Positions 1-8,891 of a DNA stretch of 24,236 nt are shown here, in pieces; the stretch's first letter is position 1; each line of letters opens with the position of its first letter. The translations under genes and the position numbers were made by a program. The stretch is from assembly GCA_045546775.1 (NCBI GenBank), contig JAZQDM010000008.1, positions 1-24,236 of the forward strand. Direction: 5' to 3'. The DNA comes from RGIG3002 sp045546775. Its GTDB lineage: Bacteria; Bacillota; Clostridia; Lachnospirales; Lachnospiraceae. The notes under the pieces are model-generated. The model had not been told where the DNA came from and made no database searches. It saw only the letters and a list, made by a program, of their open reading frames with translations.

Positions 1-1146
1 CCCAAGAATACATACATAATTCAAAATAAGATTTAGTATTGCTGCAACAACAGTTCCTGTCGCAATAAATTTTGTTTTCTTTGTGAAGTATTCCACATGC
101 ACCGGCAATGAATACATGAATATAAAGTATGCCGAAAAAGCAATCGGCACAATCATGCTTAAATCAGTCAAATACTCCTTTGTACCCGCAAGAGCAATTA
201 CCTCCGGTGCCAAAGACACAAATCCAATATATAATACCGTCATAAGCAATGTATAATCGCAAGTTCTGTTTCGAATCTCCGAATACTCTTTTTTATCCAT
301 TTTTTCATAAAACCAGGCAGACCAAGCACTATCCATCGACTGAACTATAATCTGTAAAATATTTCCGACCGTATATATAAAACTATAAATACCTGCTTCA
401 TTTTCTCCGACCATTTTACCAATCATCAGTCTATCAAATTGGTTTAGCACCTGTTGCGAAAGATTATGAACAATCAACGGAGAACTAACGCGAAATCCAT
501 ATTTCCAATAATCAAAATTCACAAACTGATGCTTTTCTTGTATTGCCTTTCTAAGAAAACCGAACCAAATATACGCTCCCACTAATATGGCCGGAATTGC
601 ATATCCAAAAATTCTATCCCTTGAACTTTGCGTACTAAATCCTATAACAATTAAATAAATTGACAAAATCGTTCCGCCTATTGAATTTATTCCGGCTACA
701 ATCAGATACTGTTTATAGTCAAAATCCAACGCTAATTTTGTATTGTAAAACTGAACCATAAACATGGCATAACTGTGTACAACAAGAACATTCAAAATAA
801 TCCGGTCAAACTCAAAATAATTTGCAAATGTCGGATAAAAAATGTTTGCTGCAATCAACACTATAAACACACAACAAGTACTCAAAGATAAAGCACTTGT
901 TGTGTATTTGTCATACTCTTCTTTATAATCATATTTTCCCGTTCTCAAAGAACCAAATAAACATAATCCGACAAAAATTGACAGAATCGTTTCGTAGGAC
1001 ACATATATACTAAACAAACCAAATTGTTCTGTTGTCAGTAATCTGGTAAATATAGGTAATGTGATAAAATTTATTCCCTTCAAGAAAATATTACCGACCG
1101 TATATGCCGCACCTGCTTTTACTGCCTTATTTGTTGTCTTTTCCAC
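1..1146 (-). CDS. Wzx-type polysaccharide flippase, C-terminus cut by window edge
   Basis: Open frame of 382 codons from a GTG start at 1146 that runs off the left edge with no stop. An AGTGG/GGAG-like ribosome site sits just upstream, inside the 3' end of the DHHW gene, and only four bases separate the two genes. The N-terminus reads as a charged lead followed by AAYTVGNIFLKGINFITLP and IFTRLLTTEQFG, the usual start of MATE-like oligosaccharide flippases, and then GSLRTGKYDYKEEYDKY, a common sequence after the second membrane segment. The rest is strongly hydrophobic and alternates with short polar loops. The family moves undecaprenyl-pyrophosphate-linked repeat units across the membrane. 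It is the last gene of the long minus-strand operon visible here. Family assignment is secure; substrate is unknown. Confidence 0.88.
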   Translation of the reverse strand, partial: MEKTTNKAVKAGAAYTVGNIFLKGINFITLPIFTRLLTTEQFGLFSIYVSYETILSIFVGLCLFGSLRTGKYDYKEEYDKYTTSALSLSTCCVFIVLIAANIFYPTFANYFEFDRIILNVLVVHSYAMFMVQFYNTKLALDFDYKQYLIVAGINSIGGTILSIYLIVIGFSTQSSRDRIFGYAIPAILVGAYIWFGFLRKAIQEKHQFVNFDYWKYGFRVSSPLIVHNLSQQVLNQFDRLMIGKMVGENEAGIYSFIYTVGNILQIIVQSMDSAWSAWFYEKMDKKEYSEIRNRTCDYTLLMTVLYIGFVSLAPEVIALAGTKEYLTDLSMIVPIAFSAYFIFMYSLPVHVEYFTKKTKFIATGTVVAAILNLILNYVCILG

Positions 1147-1150
1147 TTAA

Positions 1151-2323
1151 TCACTCCACATCCTTGCTCTTCGACAGTTTTTTAGCTATTTTACAAATAG
1201 AATCGCTTCTGTCTACTCGTTCCGCAGTTTCATAGATAACAATATCCGGATTGTAATCTTCCAGGATTTCATCTATGTGTTCTATATAACCTGCAGAAAC
1301 AAACCAAATTTCAGAAAATGATTCTGCAAAATCATCTGGAACGTAGTCAAATATATAACTGTCACACAAAAACAGCACTTTTACATCATTTTCGGCTTTA
1401 TCATTCTTCCAGGCACCACTTTGCGTAGTATTCGCCCATTCCCCCATTACTTTTTTGTCCAATTTTTGAGCTTCCGCTTCTGTAATCACAAACTCTTCTA
1501 ATATATCCTCCTTGTGAACAGCCCCTTTAATCGTCACTCCCAAATCTTTCTTTTGTATTGTGTAATCATTCTCTTGCAAGACACGAAATTTATTACCATT
1601 TAATACATTGATTTTTTCCATAATATCCCGATAACCTATATAGGCTCCTCGCGGCGTCCAATGTGTCGCATCTCCCCAATTACTATATACTTCATAATCT
1701 TTTTTTGCCTCTAACATTACCGGTTTCATGGAAATCAAATTTACATCCGTAGATTTTTCTACATAAGACATTATCTGATCCGTTTTTGATACTGTTCCGA
1801 TTTGATTAATCGTATCCATAAACTGCTCCGGATAGATAGAATGCTTATCAAAGCACTGAATATAAAAAAACTGCATATCTCTCTGTTCTAAATAATCACT
1901 AATCGTCTGATAGCTATCTCCTATTTTCTTTATCGCCTTTTCATCTCTCAAATTTAAATGTGCATAATCATGAATTATCGGCTTTGTTGCATAGTTCAAA
2001 TCACCATCAGGCCCCAAATAAAAATCCGGTGTACTTACCCTGTCAAACACATAAAACTGCAACTTTGCATTCAAACCAATCAACTGCTCGCGCAGTCCCA
2101 TATGGTCCATAAACCACGTTTCACATTCCGATGTGAATTTCTCATTATACTTCCCATGTTCGTTTAATAATTGCGGATATTTTGCCAAATATCTTTTTTC
2201 CGAAGTCGAAAGTTCACCCTCTGACCATTTTGCAAAAAAAATCGGGAAGGTCAAAAGCGACAAAAAAACGATTACAAATACGATATTATATAATTTCTTT
2301 GATTTATTTCCAATAACTTTCAT
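1151..2323 (-). CDS. DHHW/AlgX-like SGNH-type protein, partner of the MBOAT acyltransferase
   Basis: About 390 residues. A basic N-terminus (KVIGNKSKKLYN) precedes one membrane segment (VFVIVFLSLLTFPIFF), so the protein is probably anchored with its body outside the cell. The mature part has ENR/EKR-type sequence (LSTSEKRYLAKYP), FTSECETWFMDHMGLREQL and a later NWGDATHWTPRGAY segment, the pattern of DHHW/AlgX/AlgJ-like proteins that complete O-acyl transfer to polysaccharide. It directly follows the MBOAT gene, as is usual for such pairs. Start choice: a GTG at 2344 abuts the MBOAT stop codon and has no ribosome site; ATG 2323, preceded by purine-rich GAGTGAAAGTGAA, is preferred. The acyl group (likely acetyl) and the acceptor are inferred. 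Confidence 0.85.
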   Translation of the reverse strand: MKVIGNKSKKLYNIVFVIVFLSLLTFPIFFAKWSEGELSTSEKRYLAKYPQLLNEHGKYNEKFTSECETWFMDHMGLREQLIGLNAKLQFYVFDRVSTPDFYLGPDGDLNYATKPIIHDYAHLNLRDEKAIKKIGDSYQTISDYLEQRDMQFFYIQCFDKHSIYPEQFMDTINQIGTVSKTDQIMSYVEKSTDVNLISMKPVMLEAKKDYEVYSNWGDATHWTPRGAYIGYRDIMEKINVLNGNKFRVLQENDYTIQKKDLGVTIKGAVHKEDILEEFVITEAEAQKLDKKVMGEWANTTQSGAWKNDKAENDVKVLFLCDSYIFDYVPDDFAESFSEIWFVSAGYIEHIDEILEDYNPDIVIYETAERVDRSDSICKIAKKLSKSKDVE

Positions 2324-2344
2324 TTCACTTTCACTCACATACAC

Positions 2345-3763
2345 TTAAAACTGAAAATATATAAATGCTGAATACGTATTTGATGCGACCTGCAAAATCG
2401 ATAATACGAGCATACCTATAAGCAGCAAATCTCTTCCTATAGCAACCAATACTAAATTAACTCTAACTTTAATCACTTCATAAATCTTTTCAATAAGTGG
2501 GGTAGACATCAAAAATGCTATTGCAAAAATCGATATCGTCCACTTATCCAAAAAGAAAAGAATATTATAAATGCACAATTCGGTATTATTTAATCCGAAC
2601 ATGGACAATATATAGTTCATGGCATGTGACAAACTCGGACTTCTGAAAAATACCCATCCAATCATTACAACGATTATTGTATATACATGTTGAAAAATCG
2701 AAATACCCAAATTCGCTTTCGTAGGTTTATTATTTTTCTTATTCAATATTTTTTCAACTATATTAAAAAATCCATGCCATATTCCCCATACAATAAATGT
2801 GTATGCCGCACCATGCCATATTCCTGTCAGCAAAAATACGATAGCCACATTTAAAATTTGATGTTTCCGGTTCCCTCCCAACGGAATATAGACATAATCC
2901 CTGAAAAAAGAGGATAATGATATGTGCCACCTTCTCCAAAATTCGGTAATTGACTTAGAAATATACGGATAATTGAAGTTTTCAATGAAATGGAAGCCAA
3001 ACATTCTCCCCAAACCAATTGCCATATCACTATAACCTGAAAAATCAAATAATATTTGAAAACTGTACGCAACAATTCCCAACCATGCAATTGCTACCGA
3101 ATTCAAGTATGGATCCCGTTCAAAAATGCAGTTTGCAATTACTGCCAATGTATCTGCTACAATTATTTTTTTAAACAATCCTACTATAAATCTACGAATT
3201 CCATAGGTAAAATCATCTAAAGTAACCGTTCTGTTATCAATTTCTTCCGCTATCGTTTTATAGCGTACAATCGGACCTGTTGTTAATTTCGGGAATAAGC
3301 TTATATACAACGCTAATTTTAATATTTTTTTCTGTGCCGGCACTTCATTGCGATAAATATCAACAACATAGGCCACACCCTGAAAAGTAAAAAATGAAAT
3401 TCCTATCGGTAGAATAACTTCACTAAAAGAAAGTGGGCGTTTAAAGACAGTTCCTAATATATCCAATATAAAATTGAAATATTTGAAATAAAAAAGCATT
3501 CCCAAATTTGACAAAACACATAGAAAAAGCATGGTTTTCTTAAGTGTCCTATCTCGAAAAGTCGAAATCAGCAAAGCACCTATATAATTGATAATAATGC
3601 TCACAAGCAATAATATTGTAAATTTGGGATTATTCCACGCGTAAAAGAATAAACTAACTAACAACAACCAAATGTTTCTTTGTGAATTCTTTTTTAATAC
3701 AAAATACCCACCAATTACTATTGGAAGAAAAACAAATAGAAATACAGCATTACTGAAAACCAT
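2345..3763 (-). CDS. MBOAT family O-acyltransferase (AlgI-like)
   Basis: 472-residue multi-pass membrane protein of AlgI/DltB type. It begins MVFSNAVFLFVFLPIV, has SLFFYAWNNPKF, the LPIGISFFTFQGVAYVVDIY block, PKLTTGPIVRY, FDFSGYSDMAIGLGRMFGF, FWRRWHISLSSFFRDYVYIPLGG, and LLTGIWHGAAYTF, where the family's catalytic His is residue 317. The role is to carry an acyl group across the membrane and pass it, with the neighbouring DHHW protein, to the growing or finished glycan. ATG 3763 is chosen because AAAGGTGA lies five bases upstream; the GTG nine bases earlier lies inside that site. It lies 23 bases after the pyruvyl transferase gene in the same operon. All key motifs appear intact. Confidence 0.95.
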   Translation of the reverse strand: MVFSNAVFLFVFLPIVIGGYFVLKKNSQRNIWLLLVSLFFYAWNNPKFTILLLVSIIINYIGALLISTFRDRTLKKTMLFLCVLSNLGMLFYFKYFNFILDILGTVFKRPLSFSEVILPIGISFFTFQGVAYVVDIYRNEVPAQKKILKLALYISLFPKLTTGPIVRYKTIAEEIDNRTVTLDDFTYGIRRFIVGLFKKIIVADTLAVIANCIFERDPYLNSVAIAWLGIVAYSFQILFDFSGYSDMAIGLGRMFGFHFIENFNYPYISKSITEFWRRWHISLSSFFRDYVYIPLGGNRKHQILNVAIVFLLTGIWHGAAYTFIVWGIWHGFFNIVEKILNKKNNKPTKANLGISIFQHVYTIIVVMIGWVFFRSPSLSHAMNYILSMFGLNNTELCIYNILFFLDKWTISIFAIAFLMSTPLIEKIYEVIKVRVNLVLVAIGRDLLLIGMLVLSILQVASNTYSAFIYFQF

Positions 3764-3786
3764 TCGAATCACCTTTAATATATAAT

Positions 3787-4983
3787 CTATTTTATCTGAA
3801 CAATCTGCTCAAGAGACTTTGTCTGCGTTACAGCCAATTTTTCAGACACTCGCTTCTCCAAAGCACTTCTGTTTTCCATTACTTTCTCAGCCATTGCAAT
3901 CACTTTATCACTTACTTCTCCACTTGCCCACATATCATTTCCACGGCATTGAAGAATATAATCGTTCAACCCAAAGTCATCCCCTATTACCCCCTTAAAC
4001 TTCACGCTATAAGAAAGGCAAATCGGAACAACTCCCATATTAATTGACGAGACAGCCGCATGCATTCTTCCGGTTATCGTAAAGATACCATTTCCCAAAA
4101 GAATTCTGGCTTCATGTGGCATAATGAGATAATCCACCACATGTATTCTGTCTTTATATCCGGCATCCAACTTCGGTACAATCTTTTGGATAATACGTCT
4201 GTCATTCGAATCAGATACATGAATAACATGTGCCAAAAGCAAAATATCATTTTCTGTCTTATCAAGCAACTGTGTGATTATTTTAATGTATTCATTAATA
4301 TAGTCCTCTTCGTTGCTTGTATATTGTCTGTCAGCCCCCGATGCAACAATTGTAATGTATGGTTGCTGCCCAACATACTTTTTCAAAACTGCTTTCGTAA
4401 CCTCTTCATCATTCTGAAAAGGGATATCCAAAAATGCCAAATCTCTTGCTTCATATAATTGCTCAAATGCAAATTCTCTTTTCAGATAATCATAGCAATC
4501 GTGATCACGGACATATATTTTACTTTTTGAAAGGCACTTTTTCACTAATGAAACTGCATATCCTTTAAACGGCCCCATTGTCTGCCCCAGGAAGTAAAAC
4601 GGTTTCTTCTTTGATATCTGGTAAAACTTAAACATGTCAGACACAAAAATTTGTGTAGAATAATACTGCGAAATACAATCGCCGCCTAATACTACACAAA
4701 TATCATACATTTTTCTATTGTAAGAAATTTCTTTTGGAATATAAAATAATTTCTGAAGTTTTCCGATAATTCCCCGACGCTTTCTGTCAAATAAATCTTC
4801 CCGATAAATTTTCACATCCGCATCCAAAGACTTCTTAACACGTTCTAGCTCTTCTTCGTCCAATACATCAACATAAAACTCCGGTTCTTCATCAAATACT
4901 TCTAAATAATTTTTGATAAAAGAACTTACCATCATTAAATTTCCGTAGTTATTCGGATGAACGTAAAATATTTTTATTTTCAT
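3787..4983 (-). CDS. Polysaccharide pyruvyl transferase family protein
   Basis: 398 residues, cytoplasmic, of the CsaB/WcaK-like family (PF04230). Visible signatures are an N-terminal nucleotide-binding-like start (IKIFYVHPNNYGNLMMVSSF), CVVLGGDCISQYY, FYFLGQTMGPFKGY, IYVRDHDCYDYLKREF followed by ARDLAFL, and the C-terminal ITGRMHAAVSSINMGVVPI with a later FKGVIGDDFGL. The family transfers pyruvate from phosphoenolpyruvate to a sugar as a ketal, adding negative charge. Its ATG overlaps the TGA of the upstream polymerase gene (ATGA, 4980-4983), which indicates translational coupling; GAGGG lies four bases before the start. Some family members have other roles, so pyruvylation is a family-level inference. 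Confidence 0.9.
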   Translation of the reverse strand: MKIKIFYVHPNNYGNLMMVSSFIKNYLEVFDEEPEFYVDVLDEEELERVKKSLDADVKIYREDLFDRKRRGIIGKLQKLFYIPKEISYNRKMYDICVVLGGDCISQYYSTQIFVSDMFKFYQISKKKPFYFLGQTMGPFKGYAVSLVKKCLSKSKIYVRDHDCYDYLKREFAFEQLYEARDLAFLDIPFQNDEEVTKAVLKKYVGQQPYITIVASGADRQYTSNEEDYINEYIKIITQLLDKTENDILLLAHVIHVSDSNDRRIIQKIVPKLDAGYKDRIHVVDYLIMPHEARILLGNGIFTITGRMHAAVSSINMGVVPICLSYSVKFKGVIGDDFGLNDYILQCRGNDMWASGEVSDKVIAMAEKVMENRSALEKRVSEKLAVTQTKSLEQIVQIK

Positions 4984-6377
4984 ACTTCCCTCTTATTAAC
5001 TAATTTTTCTCTTCCATTATCTTTAATAAACAAACCAAGCAACAAAAAATAAATTGCGCAAGAATTCGGGCTGAGTGCCACTTCATTAAATACAATATTC
5101 AATCCGATTGCCACAACTAAAGAAGCGCAGAAAATTCTATCTTTCTTCTCCTTTTGTTTGAAGCATTGGGCAAATATAATAATAAAGAGTGCCACATAAA
5201 CAACCAGTCCGACAATACCAAGTTGTCCAATAACCAATCCCAATCCCGTTTCACTGATCTTACTTTGAACTCCCGAATGGAAAAGTCCTGATAAAACACC
5301 AATATTGCCTACACCATAGCCTAAAATATTATTTTTTAATTCAATAATCGAACTTAAAAACCCCATAATATGAAAACGCATACTGCCACTTGAGTTATTC
5401 AAAATATATATAACCACTATCATAGCAGCTCCGGCTAAAGCTGTAACAGATGGTATCACAATTTTTCTGTGTAAAGAAAAGCATACTGCAAAAAAAACAA
5501 ACACCAATATTCCAAGCAATGCACCTTTACTTACCACCATAACACATCCTAGCAACGTAAGTGCCGATATCACATATCTTTTCTTATACCATGCCAACAT
5601 AAAAACGGCAAAAAGAAACGTACCGAGATTAACCGGATCCGCAAAGGTAGATGACATTCTTTGAATATAATTACCTCTGAATTGCTCTGAAGAGAAAAAA
5701 TTTCTCGGCAATCCATAACTTGCTATTTCAATACCTTTTTTAGGCCATAACTCTGCTATATTTAATTGCATCCACATTCTTTTATTTATGAAAAACTCAT
5801 AAAATCCTACAATTAAACATATTACTCCTATCGCCAAAACAATCGACATATAATTTTTCTTACTCACTTCATCTGCAATTAAATATCCAATCAACAAGAA
5901 AAGAAACGGCGCAATAATATTCCTCAAAGAAGATACAAATGCTATAGGATGAAATTCCCTGATTGCCACCAATGCAAATGCATACGCACAAATTATGACA
6001 AACAATAACACTATTGCTTTCACAAATGAATCCATACGCAATCTATACAAAACCAAATATCCCAAAATCATAATGGAATACAAAAAATTGAAAATAACTA
6101 AAAACTGTAATCTTTGCTCCGTAATGCCCTTAATAGCAATTCCCAGAAACACATTTTGGAAGACCGAAAAAATTACCGGTATTACAAGCAGTATCTCTTT
6201 ATATTTTGAAATCATTCCATACGAGAAAGCACCTAATAATATCGCTATATATCCTGCAAAAAACAAAATATCCGAATCACAAAGTATGCTCAGACCGATT
6301 AACATCATCTGAAGAAGCAAATATATAAAAAACACACATATATTATTGCCAATTCTCTTTCTTTCACATACATTCAT
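4980..6377 (-). CDS. Wzy-type O-antigen polymerase / ligase-like membrane protein
   Basis: 465 residues with roughly 10-12 hydrophobic segments and a larger extracytoplasmic loop near the middle-to-late part, the layout of Wzy/WaaL proteins. The segment RMSSTFADPVNLGTFLFAVF resembles the O-antigen ligase family core, where an Arg and a small-residue/Pro-Asn motif precede a membrane helix; here the motif reads FADPVN. The role is joining undecaprenyl-linked repeat units at the outer membrane face. It sits between the GT4 gene and the pyruvyl transferase gene, 19 bases after the former, and no other polymerase candidate occurs in this operon. Wzy sequences diverge strongly, so the linkage made cannot be read from sequence. 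The ribosome site is weak (GAGAACAG before ATG). Confidence 0.85.
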   Translation of the reverse strand: MNVCERKRIGNNICVFFIYLLLQMMLIGLSILCDSDILFFAGYIAILLGAFSYGMISKYKEILLVIPVIFSVFQNVFLGIAIKGITEQRLQFLVIFNFLYSIMILGYLVLYRLRMDSFVKAIVLLFVIICAYAFALVAIREFHPIAFVSSLRNIIAPFLFLLIGYLIADEVSKKNYMSIVLAIGVICLIVGFYEFFINKRMWMQLNIAELWPKKGIEIASYGLPRNFFSSEQFRGNYIQRMSSTFADPVNLGTFLFAVFMLAWYKKRYVISALTLLGCVMVVSKGALLGILVFVFFAVCFSLHRKIVIPSVTALAGAAMIVVIYILNNSSGSMRFHIMGFLSSIIELKNNILGYGVGNIGVLSGLFHSGVQSKISETGLGLVIGQLGIVGLVVYVALFIIIFAQCFKQKEKKDRIFCASLVVAIGLNIVFNEVALSPNSCAIYFLLLGLFIKDNGREKLVNKREV

Positions 6378-6396
6378 CTGTTCTCAGTTACCTTTC

Positions 6397-7515
6397 CTAT
6401 TGGTACAATTGCTTAACATCCTCAGCAATTTTCTTCCAAGAAAATTTTTCACACACTTTTTGGTTTCCCATTTGTCCCATAGTAACAAGTTGTTCTTTTT
6501 GACAATATGCTCTTCTCATTGCATCTGCCAAAGTATCAACATCCGCAACCTCTGCCAGAAAACCATTTTTCTCATCTTCAACAATATCCGTAAATGCCGG
6601 AAGACGGGTTGCCACTGCCGGTTTTTCATACGCATAACTCAACTGTATCACTCCGCTTTGATATACATCTGTATACGGAAGAACGCTGACATCACATGCC
6701 GAATAATATTTCTTTATATCCTCATCCGGAATATATCTGATATGTGTCATAACCCGATCCTGCATTTTCCCTTCATCAATTAAAGCTTGATATTGCTCAA
6801 AAGTATCTTTCCATACACTTCCTGCAATAATCAACAAAGCGTCAGCACATTCATCCTTTATTTTGCCGAATGCCTGAATCAAGTTCGCCACACCTTTCAC
6901 CTTTTTTATCTGACCGAAAAACAGATAAACAAACTTGTCTGTCTCAATATCCAAACTCTCTCTAGCCTCTTTTTTATCCATTTTCTCACAGTAATCCATA
7001 AAATGCCCATGCGGAATCATGTGAACTTTGTCAGAAAGATGCGGGAATAAAGATTTAAACCTTTCAACATTTGTATTTGCCTGAACAATAATTTCATCCG
7101 CCAGCCCATATATCTTTTCATGAAAGAATTTATCATAAAACTTTTCATTAAACGGAAGAATATCATGTATAGTAACAACAAGTTTTATTCCGTTTTTTTT
7201 AATACTTTTTAAATAAAAATAATCTACAGGTGAAAAAATAACCCACTGGGAATGAAACACATCATATGCATCCCCTTTTAATATGGCTTTAATCTTTTTC
7301 CAAGAAGTAATATAATTAAATCCCTTTTTCAATTTTCCGACATTTTTTTCATCTGTGTTAAAGAGATTGTATTTTTTGCAAAAACAACCATCTTCTTCTT
7401 CTTTCAAATCAATTGCCAACTCAACATCTACACCCTCTTCCTTGAGTCCGTTTGCCAAAGAATATGTGTATTTATAATTAACTTTTGCAATCTGATCCAC
7501 AAGTAAAACTTTCAT
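6397..7515 (-). CDS. GT4-family glycosyltransferase (GT-B fold)
   Basis: 372 residues. The N-terminal half starts KVLLVDQIAKVNYKYTYSLANGLKEEG and contains HSQWVIF, VVTIHDILPFNE and VHMIPHGHF, typical acceptor-side motifs. The C-terminal half has YLFFGQIKKVKGVANLIQAF, LLIIAGSVW, IRYIPDEDIKKYYSACDVSVLPY and SGVIQLSYAYEKPAVAT, the donor-binding region. The classical EX7E motif is replaced by the SGV-QL-YA-E-KP variant seen in a GT4 subgroup. It is cytoplasmic and would add a sugar to the lipid-linked unit started by the WbaP-type enzyme. It is the only cytosolic-type glycosyltransferase visible in this operon. AAGGA lies nine bases before ATG. Donor and linkage are unknown. Confidence 0.92.
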   Translation of the reverse strand: MKVLLVDQIAKVNYKYTYSLANGLKEEGVDVELAIDLKEEEDGCFCKKYNLFNTDEKNVGKLKKGFNYITSWKKIKAILKGDAYDVFHSQWVIFSPVDYFYLKSIKKNGIKLVVTIHDILPFNEKFYDKFFHEKIYGLADEIIVQANTNVERFKSLFPHLSDKVHMIPHGHFMDYCEKMDKKEARESLDIETDKFVYLFFGQIKKVKGVANLIQAFGKIKDECADALLIIAGSVWKDTFEQYQALIDEGKMQDRVMTHIRYIPDEDIKKYYSACDVSVLPYTDVYQSGVIQLSYAYEKPAVATRLPAFTDIVEDEKNGFLAEVADVDTLADAMRRAYCQKEQLVTMGQMGNQKVCEKFSWKKIAEDVKQLYQ

Positions 7516-7532
7516 TTTTTATCATCCTTCAT

Positions 7533-8864
7533 CTATTCCGTCATAATTATTCCACTGATATCTATCCCGTTTTCGCAAGCAAATTCAGCCATCATACCAA
7601 GATTTCGGTGTGTTCTTTTTCCAACCTTAACCAAGACGATTACTGCCATCTTTTCTTCACCCAACAGAATCTCTTTATCAGCGAGCTGCGATTTCATTTC
7701 AACTTCTATACCGCACTCTTTAAGTTTACTGCAAATGCTATCTGTTCGCTTTTTTACTGCATCACTGCATTCACCAACAATAATTGCTTTCTCCGTCCTC
7801 ATCTTTCGGCACAATTTTTGGAGCATAATGATTATTTTATCATTTTCATCCATTTCAAAATCATATCGGCTTCGCTTTACAATCATATTGTAAAATTTGC
7901 TTTTTACTTCTTTTTCTTTCAAAACACCCAGCACCATTGCGCCCGGGAATTCTTTTATTTCATCTTCAACATACACCTTGTCTGAAACCAAATAATATAC
8001 AACCAAAAGCAAAACTATTCCGAATAAGATAGCTATAGTACCGACAACTACCAACTTCCAACTAATACCAACACTGTATGTTATCTCTGTCGTATCGGCA
8101 TCAAGCTGTGCGATATAATTTCTTTGTTTATCATTAAGCTTTGACTTCAAGCCATCAATTGTATTAATATACGTAGTCATTGCATTGATTTGCTGCTTTT
8201 GATAATCAATTAATTCAACATCCATAACAGCACTAATATTTTCACTTACATACGAAACATTTCTCCAATTATTATCCATGTAAGTTTTTACACACAACAA
8301 CAACTTTTCACAAAGCTGTTCATCATTATGACGAACAACAATATATAACTCCTGCAATTCTGTCTCATCATTCTGTGAATTTTTAACCGTTATAATTTCT
8401 GCATATGTCTGCATAAAACTATCTGATGCAATAATTTCTTTCACATCACTTTTCAATTCACTGTCACTAAGTAAATTATTCTTAATACTTGTAATTAATA
8501 CCTCTGCTGCGTCTTCATCACCACTGTTTTTAATATGATAGCACAGCTCTCCTTTGTAATGCTGTTTCGGGTCCAAATTCATTAAATAGGACTCTTCGTT
8601 ATATACTCTTTGATGTTCCAGCAACTGTTTTTGTTCATTGTATACCACAACATCATCCATCTCATCTTGTGTTAATTCTACTCCATTTTCCTGCAACTGC
8701 TTCATATTCTGTGCCGTTTTATATGATTTTACATATGATAAACCTGCAACGGCCACAATTGAAATCACGCCGATACAAAGCAACATTTTCCACTGCATTA
8801 AAACTCTGAGTACCACAATATACCAATCAATTTTTCTCGAAAAAACTGTTTTCCCTTGATCCAT
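7533..8864 (-). CDS. Wzz-like chain-length regulator with degenerate BY-kinase-like tail
   Basis: 443 residues. A short cytoplasmic N-terminus, membrane segment about 28-45, an extracytoplasmic region about 46-268 with coiled-coil-like stretches, and a second membrane segment about 270-292 give the polysaccharide co-polymerase layout. After VYVEDEIKEFPGAMVLGVL (about 298-315, normal for this family) the protein continues for about 130 residues. That tail has MLQKLCRKMRTEKAIIVGE, then LKECGIEVEM, MAVIVLVKVGKRTHRNLGMM and IDISGIIMTE, in the order seen in CpsD-type tyrosine kinases, but the Walker A GEGKT/S sequence is absent (ECSDAVKKR stands there) and no Tyr-rich tail follows. GGAGG lies six bases before ATG. 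Chain-length control is family knowledge; the dead kinase-like domain is my reading. Confidence 0.82.
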   Translation of the reverse strand: MDQGKTVFSRKIDWYIVVLRVLMQWKMLLCIGVISIVAVAGLSYVKSYKTAQNMKQLQENGVELTQDEMDDVVVYNEQKQLLEHQRVYNEESYLMNLDPKQHYKGELCYHIKNSGDEDAAEVLITSIKNNLLSDSELKSDVKEIIASDSFMQTYAEIITVKNSQNDETELQELYIVVRHNDEQLCEKLLLCVKTYMDNNWRNVSYVSENISAVMDVELIDYQKQQINAMTTYINTIDGLKSKLNDKQRNYIAQLDADTTEITYSVGISWKLVVVGTIAILFGIVLLLVVYYLVSDKVYVEDEIKEFPGAMVLGVLKEKEVKSKFYNMIVKRSRYDFEMDENDKIIIMLQKLCRKMRTEKAIIVGECSDAVKKRTDSICSKLKECGIEVEMKSQLADKEILLGEEKMAVIVLVKVGKRTHRNLGMMAEFACENGIDISGIIMTE

Positions 8865-8891
8865 ATTACACCTCCTGGTTAAATCTCCTTT

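Noticed and set aside
7485..7985. A 166-codon plus-strand open frame opposite the Wzz-like and GT4 genes
   Set aside because: It is Phe/His-rich low-complexity sequence created by AT-rich antisense codons, with no start signal or recognisable domain.
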